From Tretioscincus oriximinensis (Eukaryota > Chordata > Lepidosauria > Squamata > Gymnophthalmidae), in assembly GCA_022410635.1 (NCBI GenBank), contig JAJVDF010000258.1:1042873-1106872 (forward strand): 64,000 bases of DNA, written 5' to 3'. The notes under the pieces were generated by a model, which worked only from the letters and a program-made list of their open reading frames with translations, made no database searches and was not told the origin of the DNA. Both the position numbers and the translations under genes were made by a program. Positions 59,501 through 64,000 of the stretch are shown piece by piece. Position 1 is the first letter of the stretch. The number at the start of each line of letters is the position of its first letter.

Positions 59501-60515
59501 ATGTACAATCTGCTTTCATTGCTGATATATTTTGCACATTTAATAGTTAACATTTAATTGCCATTTCCTTCACATCCTAAAATAATTTTTCTAGCTAAAG
59601 CCCACAAATCACAAGTGATATCTGAATACAAACCACATTGAAAGAAATGAGTTACATTTTGTACCTTGTGATTATTGCTTCCTAAGCCCATCAGTGTTTT
59701 TTCTAATTTCTTTGCATACACCTCAGATATCCAAAGCTCATCAGTCAAACTTGAATCTTGTCGATCAACTGGTGAATAGAAAATAATGTACAATAATACC
59801 TCAGAAGCTGCTCAGCAGTTGAATTAGGAAATTATTTAACCAGAGTTTCTTTATTACCTGAGTTAATGGTTTTATTAGATTGTGTTCCACCTTCTGGAAT
59901 CGTAGCTTCTGTTTGGGAGCATGGCAGAAGAATGCATTGAGAACATTGCTGTGGGTAGTCTGTCTCTTGAAAGCTGTCTGACCGACTATGTACAATGGGA
60001 AAAACATTCTGGGGATCTACACTATAAGCAGCACTTAAACTGTGGTTAAGCACATCAGTGCATATTCTGAAAGCAAACTCATCCCCAATTACATCGTCTA
60101 TAGGTTCTTGTTCGTTGTCTGTTGTTTTTTGTTTTTCACTTGTATTTTCTAAAGGGTAACCTGAAAAATGTGTGAGTGTGCCCTGTGACTGACTAGACCT
60201 CAGAATCTTCCATTCATCAGGCAAGAGAGATTGGGAAGCTGTTAAGGATAATATGCTATCAGCAGATCCTCCAATCCTGTACCGTGAGTGCTTCAAGGAT
60301 TCGTCCCTTTGACTAGACAAAATCTGGGAATCCCAATCAGTTATCTGCAATAGTGGTTCTTTTGGTACAAGATCATTTCCTGTGTTTCTCAGAGCAGCAG
60401 TATCTGTGGCATCTTTAATACATTCTGAAGAATTCAAGGAGTTACCGCTGGGCATCTGGCTTTCCTTCATCAAAAGAGTAGGGCTTCTTTTGGTCACACT
60501 TGAAGTTATTTCCAT
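38356..60515 (-). CDS. Uncharacterised CAP-Gly / coiled-coil protein (whole span seen, 3' end missing)
   Basis: Joined exons predict a protein with a Ser/Gln-rich, probably disordered N-terminus (exon 1, 219 residues), a coiled-coil middle (exons at 53.1 and 51.6 kb, heptad-rich Leu/Glu/Lys/Arg) and a CAP-Gly domain (38.5 kb). CAP-Gly domains bind the C-terminal EEY/F of tubulin and EB proteins, so a microtubule or centrosome role is likely. The splice phases of nearly all exons interlock, which is strong evidence for a functional gene. Two joins are unresolved: between 53.9 and 53.15 kb, and between 48.0 and 38.6 kb. The domain fits CLIP/CYLD-type CAP-Gly, but the rest matches no family I recognise, so I give no name. 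It is convergent with TAB3, and the PLE sits in one of its introns. Confidence 0.8.
38593..41770. other. CAP-Gly gene intron sequence, mostly unidentified
   Basis: It contains an inverted-repeat element at 39636-39809 (GGCCCTGACC..GCCTTACC ends) and a GC-richer patch at 40400-40700 with short frames on both strands that resemble no protein. The rest is unique AT-rich DNA. Confidence 0.4.
41772..41874 (-). CDS. Possible additional exon of the CAP-Gly gene
   Basis: An open minus-strand stretch (DWIFGLPEKKQDKSSACFMN, then ESRRKLQQLMLALQ) sits between an acceptor-like CTATTAGTCTTAG and CTACAAG before GTGCAC. The phases do not fit its known neighbours directly, so further exons would be needed. 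It could instead be a chance frame. Confidence 0.35.
42240..42640 (+). pseudogene. L1 LINE ORF2 relic
   Basis: The + strand frame encodes GRIRALKMLVITKLMYLFQI and LSVEIPRRVIRGWDWK, matching the L1 motif KM..LPKLLYLFQ..P. It is followed by stops and LERLLKDK-like remnants. It is undated and unrelated to the neighbouring PLE. Confidence 0.6.
43001..43148. repeat. Left copy of 148-bp direct duplication flanking the PLE
   Basis: Nearly identical to 47361-47508. It contains ACTCCACCAATCTTAGCC and then a diverged hammerhead-family arm (AGTCCAGCAAAGGGGCTAG to CTTCTTC). It abuts the PLE end exactly. Confidence 0.8.
43149..43357 (+). repeat. PLE left terminal direct repeat
   Basis: It matches 47149-47360 at about 90% or more (for example TTTATACTATATATTGTGGA, GGTGTATCGGCTACC and GATTGTTTTGCTTTTAC). 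Confidence 0.85.
44238..45700 (+). pseudogene. PLE reverse transcriptase region
   Basis: Frame 44238-45068 encodes IIKPADKGGAVAIW, PKFYLLPKIHKKDRPVSGRP, IVAGCESIFEPLANFV and YLVTFDVVSLYTNIPQDEAV, the RT fingers and palm with motif A (FDVVSLYTNI). After a frame break, KFLDDIFCIW near 45246 is the catalytic motif C. Then IHFLDIQIDFEEGTF and IYRKSTDMNSYLLFDSFHP follow (45344-45685). An upstream frame (43555-43821) may be the N-terminal part. At least two stops or frameshifts disable it. Confidence 0.88.
45722..45936. mobile_element. Palindromic hammerhead-family element inserted in the PLE
   Basis: It begins TTCAGAGAAATAGCCATGTT, has a left arm (CCAGCAAAGGAGCTAGCAGC) and an inverted right arm ending GCTCCTTTGCTGGAC. 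A perfect 12-bp duplication ATTAAATTTGAT (45710-45721 and 45937-45948) flanks it. It lies between the RT and endonuclease regions, so it is younger than the PLE insertion. Confidence 0.88.
45805..45844 (-). ncRNA. Hammerhead-ribozyme-like motif, element inside the PLE
   Basis: The minus strand reads GCAT, CTGAAGA, a GTAGA/TCTAC hairpin, GAAA, AGCT, then ATGCC, as in the 30.9 kb copies. The right arm of this element has lost the CTGAAGA box (it reads ACTAATGAAG), so only one arm keeps a full core. Confidence 0.5.
45949..46482 (+). pseudogene. PLE GIY-YIG endonuclease domain
   Basis: It encodes the zinc-binding linker region FKCGHCVFYN, then YNVIYVIQCPCLKLYVGITL, the GIY-YIG core strand pair. 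TEHRSC, VKHFTTMNHTT and ERILNHNTRAALQKRE follow, ending in TGA at 46480-46482. The domain itself stays open for about 180 codons, so it decayed less than the RT. Confidence 0.85.
46766..46868 (-). repeat. LINE 3' tail, antisense, within the PLE
   Basis: TTTATTTATTTTATTTATTT, then TATCCCGCCCTTCACC and AAGGTCGCAGGGCGGC, the complement of the common LINE end. Confidence 0.6.
47007..47047 (+). ncRNA. Hammerhead-ribozyme-like motif of the PLE
   Basis: Stem I is GGCCA (47007-47011) with TGGCT (47043-47047). The core is CTGAAGA (47012-47018). Stem II is ACC (47021-47023) with GGT (47029-47031). Then come GAAA (47033-47036), the self-complementary ACGCGT (47036-47041) and C47042 as the cleavage nucleotide. 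Hammerhead motifs are known in PLE terminal regions. A short stem II and an unpaired A47019 are departures, so activity is uncertain. Confidence 0.6.
47149..47360 (+). repeat. PLE right terminal direct repeat
   Basis: The partner of 43149-43357. The hammerhead-like motif lies about 100 bp upstream of it and is absent from the left terminus. Confidence 0.85.
47361..47508. repeat. Right copy of 148-bp direct duplication flanking the PLE
   Basis: It begins ACTCCACAGATCTTAGCC exactly where the right terminal repeat ends. It contains the same diverged hammerhead-family arm as the left copy. That arm is itself flanked here by AAATTCTTGATA and AAATCCTTGATA, the older element's own duplication. Confidence 0.8.
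48014..48101 (-). CDS. CAP-Gly gene exon 10
   Basis: The acceptor is TTACCCTCTTCTTAG and the donor is AGAAAG before GTATGT; 88 nt, phase 2 to 0. It encodes FNVFADELMLSRFKARVVFF and HDILTKSRK. It lies about 500 bp beyond the PLE and its flanking repeat. Confidence 0.82.
48590..48845 (+). mobile_element. L2/CR1-group LINE 3' end
   Basis: AGACTAGGGAATAGTCTCCC, GAAAACACTTGAAGACGCAC, CTCTTTGAACTGGCCTTTGG, then TGAGACCTTCAGGTATAGGG and AAATAAATAGATAAA. Confidence 0.75.
49473..49527 (-). CDS. CAP-Gly gene exon 9
   Basis: The acceptor is TTTATATTTAAAG and the donor is TTATAG before GTACCT; 55 nt, phase 1 to 2. It encodes PSGLFEHNKIGPSEILY. Its phases fit both neighbours exactly. Confidence 0.78.
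49851..49973 (-). CDS. CAP-Gly gene exon 8
   Basis: The acceptor is CTTTTCTTTTACTCTAG and the donor is GCACAAG before GTAATG; 123 nt, phase 1 to 1. It encodes a Ser/Asn-rich linker (ELPECSKNNTSPSSINSEST, then VARCCDKG). Confidence 0.82.
50981..51019 (+). mobile_element. Terminal tail of the palindromic hammerhead family
   Basis: GCTGGACTTTCTACTAGAC, then TAACACGGCTATTTCTCTGT. It is flanked by GAAAATAAT on both sides (50972-50980 and 51020-51028), so it is a very short insertion of only the family's 3' end. Confidence 0.65.
51085..51285 (+). mobile_element. LINE 3' end
   Basis: GGGGGCTTTTCTGTGGTGGC, CTTTGGAATAGCTTCCCAGA and the AATAAATAAATAAA tail: the ORF2 C-terminus and end of an L2/CR1-group element. 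Confidence 0.6.
51487..51727 (-). CDS. CAP-Gly gene exon 7, coiled coil
   Basis: The acceptor is TTTTCTTCTTAAAG and the donor is TGTG before GTGTAT; 241 nt, phase 0 to 1. It encodes INRVHSKHDPEDTRIQSLHE, ELRSESRQLREINHQLNEEN and KEQLWDIKRQYEWLVN, a continuation of the coiled coil. Confidence 0.88.
52980..53155 (-). CDS. CAP-Gly gene exon 6, coiled coil
   Basis: The acceptor is CATGTTAATACGCAG and the donor is GAAAAG before GTGAGA; 176 nt. It encodes TLKNQISHLQDANETAVLEL and SRMKNETSQLKHEFLRKLAD, with regular hydrophobic heptads typical of a coiled coil. Confidence 0.88.
53890..53945 (-). CDS. CAP-Gly gene exon 5 (3' limit uncertain)
   Basis: The acceptor is TTCATTTTCCTTCCTCAG. It continues phase 1 from exon 4 as DVNISIEELVDELGAVQLL. 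Candidate donors (TTG before GTAGAT, GCT before GTCCAA) both end in phase 0, while the next exon needs phase 1. A small exon is therefore missing, or the donor is unusual. Confidence 0.65.
54540..54838 (+). mobile_element. tRNA-derived SINE, best copy
   Basis: The head GGCTCAGTCGCTAAG resembles a tRNA A box and GGGTTTCGAAGTCC a B box, i.e. an internal RNA polymerase III promoter. A middle TTGCAAGAAATTGCAACTG follows, then a 3' part AAGCTGCTTTGAGTCC and AAAAACCCAGTTC, ending in (TTC)n. The 3' part resembles the BovB-derived tail of squamate SINEs; this link is from memory. Confidence 0.72.
55159..55246 (-). CDS. CAP-Gly gene exon 4
   Basis: The acceptor is ATAATTTATATTGTAG and the donor is TATTG before GTATGA; 88 nt, phase 0 to 1. 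It encodes ERNVFNEEQSPYNALKFESS and SPINLQQYI. It contains no ATG-initiated ORF of note and was found from its splice sites. Confidence 0.8.
55830..56190 (+). pseudogene. LINE reverse-transcriptase fragment
   Basis: The + strand frames give MLNDNGAPNEDFLLVELYKH, then IIMFIYKKAAKSNPKNYQPI and NLIDSLAKIYAK, the start of a LINE RT domain (PIYKKGDK.NP.NYRPISLL..KI). It seems nearer to an R4/RTE-type element than to CR1, but the clade is uncertain. Confidence 0.6.
56922..57062 (-). CDS. CAP-Gly gene exon 3
   Basis: The acceptor has a long pyrimidine tract ending TTATTCAACAAAG; the donor is GGAGG before GTATAA. 141 nt, phase 0 to 0. It encodes VEVAPALCQRLLKSPAEKTR and LLQRKSLVFATNGRIYRR. Confidence 0.83.
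58497..58705 (+). pseudogene. L2/CR1-group ORF2 C-terminal fragment
   Basis: It encodes [35 protein letters not shown], then stops. It is the same protein region as the minus-strand copy at 23.5 kb. Confidence 0.7.
58743..58990 (-). repeat. LINE 3' tail, antisense
   Basis: TTTATTTATTTACATTTTTA, CCCGAAGGTCTCAGGGTGG and the following ORF-end complement. Confidence 0.6.
59665..59768 (-). CDS. CAP-Gly gene exon 2
   Basis: The acceptor is TTCTATTCACCAG and the donor is CACAAG before GTACAA; 104 nt, which restores phase 0. It encodes DRQDSSLTDELWISEVYAKK and LEKTLMGLGSNNHK, probably helical. Confidence 0.85.
59858..60515 (-). CDS. CAP-Gly gene exon 1 (start codon)
   Basis: ATG at 60515-60513 is preceded in frame by TAA 15 nt upstream, so this is the true start. 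An acceptor-like CCAGCAG about 20 nt upstream implies an earlier non-coding exon. It encodes 219 residues starting MEITSSVTKRSPTLLMKESQ, low-complexity in Ser, Thr, Gln and Asp, with no recognised domain. The donor is TCAG before GTAATA; it ends in phase 1. Confidence 0.85.
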
Positions 60516-60999
60516 TGATAACTCAGCTTACATCTGCTGGTTTTCCTGAATCCTTCAATGACAGCAACATTGAAAAAAGAAATAAAAATCATAACAGTGT
60601 TTTCTAGACATACGCAGTTCTTTTTAAAAGTGCATTTGATCTGTTTAAGAAGGAAAATTTAGTAGTACTCTCAATACTGCATTTTTATGTTGAGTTAATA
60701 TAATTTGTCTATACCAAGAGAAAGTGTAGAACGATATTTCCACACTATTTTTGTGCAGATTCCTACCTGAAAATGGTTTTGTTGGGTTTTATTGCTCCAT
60801 CTTTAGTTCCATCTTTGGTAATCTTTTTGTAAATAAAATCCTGCTCTCTTAATCTCCTGCTGTGACAATATACAGTATTTTAAAAGTGATCCAATCCACT
60901 TTCATGATCTTCTCAAGTTCCTTTTTTAACAATTTAATTGACAATTTTTTCTTACTGTACTGGATTTGCATTTACTATTTGCTTCGGTATTGCACTTGG

Positions 61000-61400
61000 G
61001 TCTTGGTTGACCTTTTTAATATTATCAAAGTTGTTCTTTTTAATTTTAGTGCATTTGCACATGTATGTCATATTGGTAGTATTGATGATGTAATTTTGTT
61101 GGGAAGTCTGCATCCTTCCTGTTTTGTCCACTGAAGAAGACTCCTATTGAAATGTGTCTGGCCCACAGTCTTCTTCTACCTTTTGGACATTGTTCCAGTT
61201 TTAAACATTTTCATCATACCAATTCACTGCATTTTGTTTGGTGCTTAAGAGATTATTTTTTAAAAAAAATGATTATTGTGACTATATTTTATTCAGTAAA
61301 TATTTTCATACTTTTGTCCAGGCACTTTGGATTTTTATTTATTTTTTACATAGTGTATATTTTTTACAGTCTATACTATTTTTTACATAGTGTACATTTT
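61000..61400 (+). mobile_element. Relic of a PLE 3' region with decayed hammerhead-like motif
   Basis: 61128-61162 reads CCACTGAAGAAGA, GAAA (61149-61152), then TGTGTC and TGGC. This mirrors CCACTGAAGAAGA..GAAACGCGTC..TGGC of the PLE at 47.0 kb. The ACGCGT box has become ATGTGT, as expected from CpG decay. The surrounding sequence is AT-rich as in the PLE end. Confidence 0.55.
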
Positions 61401-62160
61401 GATTTGTACTGGGACTGGGAGATCTTTTTTGTATGCATGAACTTTGTTATTAAGGCCCAAGAAAAAGTAAACAATGAATCACATTTTGCTTATAGAAAAA
61501 TCTTTCCTATTAACAAGGATTACCAAATGTCAGTATTTAGCAGGGCATGTCTGTATTTCAAAAACTTATCATTTTTAGAGCAGGCGCATGCTTTGGGAGA
61601 GGAGAACTAGAACTCACAGCTTCATTTAAAATCCAGCTAAAGAAATGAGTAGGGGGGACACTTAGCCCCCTCCTCTGAGAAGCTGGGGAGGGAGGGAAAA
61701 GGGGACATGAGGGGGAGAAAATACTGTGGGAAATCATAGGAAAATCTGTTTTCTCAACTATGGTGCCGTGGACCAGAATCGCCATCTTTTATCATAATTG
61801 TGATAGAGGCTTTTCCCATTGTAACTGTGGTTTTACTAGCTTACTTTCTTATATTTTGTGTAGCAGGAAATTTACAAGCCATGTCCTACTTCCATGTAAT
61901 TGAATAAACTTTCCCTCCATGATTAAAAGCAAAAATGTTACATATTTCATACCATCACATTTCATATTTCTGTCATCAGAGAGCAAACTAGAAATAAACT
62001 TGTAAAAAACCTGTTAGTTAATTTAATAACTCAACTGGATCCAATTTTGTCTTAATAGCAGAATTTCAAGAGTATGAATAACTCACCCTTTATTTTCAAA
62101 CAATTGTAGGTTTCTACTTCAATACTGAAGTTTCTTTTACTATATAATCTCTTATTTGGG
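61401..62160. other. Sequence upstream of the CAP-Gly gene coding start, unidentified
   Basis: It should hold the 5'UTR exon or promoter of the minus-strand gene or intronic DNA. No CpG island is visible here. Confidence 0.3.
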
Positions 62161-62169
62161 GGGGGGAGG

Positions 62170-62345
62170 GTCAGTTCGAAGCTTTAGAACTCTCTCAGCC
62201 CCGCATACTTCACAGAGTGTCTGTTGTGGAGAAACTAACAAAAGCTACAGGAGAAACCAACAAAAGCTACATGTACCCCCTTTGGATGCCCACCCTCAGA
62301 CATTCGGGTATAGGGCGGGATATAAGTATAAACACTGCAAATTAA
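62170..62345 (+). repeat. LINE 3' tail
   Basis: CACAGAGTGTCTGTTGTGGA, a tandem AAACCAACAAAAGCTACA duplication, then CAGACATTCGGGTATAGGGC and GGGATATAAG. Related to 36045-36192. Confidence 0.6.
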
Positions 62346-62910
62346 TCAAAGATACATTAAAAAGTGTACTCTGGACAGATATGTTTTCTAAAGTTTGCAC
62401 TGTATTTAACAGAAATGTGGAGCATCTTGAACTTCACACAATGGCCATTCAACACACCTATTTAATCTTTATTGCAGTGAAATGTCTCAATTGCAGTAGA
62501 TGCTGATGGGGCCATCTGGAAGTAACAGTGACAGGACAAATAAGTAAAATGTAGCTCTTTTTTATAGCTCCCCTAAGAGTGTTAACTAAAATGTCCTTTT
62601 AATTTAAAAGCATCTGGAGCTATTTATCACAACAGTTTAACAACACTACTGGCTGTGAGGGAAAAAATACAGAATTAAATTTACTACAAAAAAAAAAGAT
62701 ACGCCACTTAGTAACATTTGAAGTTAAATGTGTATAGTGATAGTCATCACCTCCAGCAATAGTCCTCAAACTGTGTTCCTTCCACAGGACTCAAAATGGA
62801 ATTCTGCAGAATCAGCATTTGAGAATTACTGACAGCATAGTAGAGTCACACAACATATTCATTTAAGACTTCTGATGTGACATCTTTGTGCTTGTCCTTT
62901 TATATAATTA

Positions 62911-63164
62911 CAGTGATACCTCGGTTCTCGAACATAATTCGTTCCAGGAGGACGGTCGAGAACCAAATTGTTCGAGAACCGAAGCAATGATGACGCAAGC
63001 AAGGCGCGCTGGACCGAATGAACGCCATTCGGCTCAACTCGGCTCATCTCAGAAGTTCGAGTTCCAAATATTTGTTCGGATTCCAAGACAAAAGTTTCTC
63101 GAATCTCCTGGTCGAATACCGATTTGATCGAAAGTCAAGGCGTTCAAGAACCGAGGTATCACTG
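62911..63164. mobile_element. Tigger/pogo-like MITE
   Basis: Terminal inverted repeats CAGTGATACCTCGGTTCTCG and the complement of CAAGAACCGAGGTATCACTG. They are flanked by TA on both sides (62909-62910 and 63165-63166), the Tc1/mariner-type target. The interior GTTCGAGAACC and CGAGAACC repeats recall Tigger MITEs of other amniotes. Non-coding, 254 bp. Confidence 0.82.
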
Positions 63165-63304
63165 TAATGTTACAAAATTGCATATCTGGGCTACCTTTGA
63201 CCCAGTCTGTGCAAATATTTATGCTTTGTTACTTCAGTTCTAGATCTTGGTTGGGTTCTAGGCCTTTTATTTGCACATTGATGTGGACAAGAGAGTCTAC
63301 AGAT

Positions 63305-63503
63305 AGGCTAGGCTGACCACATGACCCCTTTTGGGGGCGGGATTGAAACCCTGGTTTTGGGGTGCCTCCAGGTTTTTGCTGAGGAAGAGATTTAAAAAAA
63401 TGCAATTTTTTTGTTTCTTTTTCTTCAGCAAAAAACAGGGGACACCCCAAAACTGGGTTCTCACCCCCTGCCCCATCTCCAAAGGGGTCATCTGGTCAGC
63501 CTC
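63305..63503. mobile_element. hAT-like MITE, second copy of the 14.1 kb inner family
   Basis: The ends AGGCTAGGCTGACCACATGA and the complement of TCATCTGGTCAGCCTC are inverted. They are flanked by a perfect 8-bp duplication CTACAGAT (63297-63304 and 63504-63511). Confidence 0.8.
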
Positions 63504-63511
63504 CTACAGAT

Positions 63512-64000
63512 GATATACTAGGACTTGTTTCAACAGTGAGCTTTATGGCAGAATGGAAGCTAGGAACATTTTCATTCCTGGCTATGTGGGCTGGTTCTGA
63601 AGTTTCAGGGCCAATATACAAAACTGATCCAGATCAGACCATGGTTAGACTGGAAACTGAAGCAAATGTTTCCAAACTTATTTCAGCTGCACTGGAAGAG
63701 ATCATACAGTACACAGTACATTGGTACACACTGTTTGACAGGAATAATTTTCCATTGAGGGCAAAAAAGCTCATAAAAGGAAGAGAAAGCATTATGAATT
63801 ATCTGAGTACATTGTAGATATATTTTATACTAACTCTGCACGTATCTATGATTACTCAAAACTGCCATTAAGCTCGATGGTGAAGATAGGATTTTAATTT
63901 CAACCATTAAGTCTGAATACTTTGCTTTCCACACTGTGAAAATGTCTCTATTTTGTTTGATTAATATTACTGCTAGGATTCTAAGTTGTTCCAGATGCAA
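63512..64000. other. Unidentified sequence at window end
   Basis: A + strand frame (63536-63817, 93 codons, FMAEWKLGTFSFLAMWAGSE) is open but resembles no family I know and has no splice context. I treat it as non-coding. Confidence 0.3.

Noticed and set aside
59554..59793. The full 79-codon minus-strand frame as a separate small gene
   Set aside because: Only 59768-59665 is exonic. The remainder is intron on both sides of good splice sites.
61152..61610. A 152-codon frame on the + strand
   Set aside because: Phe/Tyr/Ile/Leu-rich translation of AT-rich DNA inside a probable PLE relic. The composition explains it.

Overview
The window is vertebrate nuclear DNA, most likely from a squamate reptile (lizard or gecko-like). 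It is AT-rich and has spliced genes with canonical GT-AG introns. It is full of CR1 LINE 3' ends carrying the CTTATGTTCTTATG-type tail, L2/CR1-group LINE fragments, tRNA-derived SINEs ending in (TTC)n, L1 relics, hAT and mariner relics, and a nearly complete Penelope-like element (PLE). Mammals lack PLEs; lizards have them. Isolated single n calls show this is assembly sequence.

Layout. A CpG-rich block at 1-640 looks like a promoter region with a possible 5'UTR exon donor near base 50. The first gene, on the + strand, is TAB3 (TAK1-binding protein 3). It has six coding exons between 11571 and 27954 that join in frame to a 688-codon protein with a CUE domain, a Ser/Pro/Gln-rich linker, a coiled coil and an NZF zinc finger. 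A long 3'UTR with several AATAAA signals follows, possibly to about 34.2 kb. The second gene, on the - strand, runs from a start codon at 60515 down past 38356. I recovered at least ten exons whose splice phases nearly all interlock. They encode a serine-rich N-terminus, a coiled-coil middle and a CAP-Gly (microtubule/EB-binding) domain. I cannot name this gene. The two genes converge tail to tail.

Between and inside the genes lie mobile elements, several nested: SINE in CR1 in mariner (24.2-26.2 kb), hAT in hAT (14.0-14.7 kb), LINE in LINE (22.7-24.1 kb), and palindrome in palindrome (30.4-31.2 kb). The PLE (43149-47360) has LTR-like direct repeats, a broken reverse transcriptase region and a GIY-YIG endonuclease region. 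A 148-bp direct duplication flanks it.

The most interesting signal is a set of hammerhead-ribozyme-like motifs. One lies in the PLE 3' region (47007-47047), and a decayed copy lies at 61.1 kb. A second design sits in both arms of a family of short palindromic elements flanked by 12-13 bp target duplications (30476-31022, 45722-45936, and a core-less copy at 38068-38179). The palindromes share sequence with the DNA flanking the PLE. In both designs stem III is a self-complementary string (ACGCGT or AGCT), which suggests a dimeric ribozyme.
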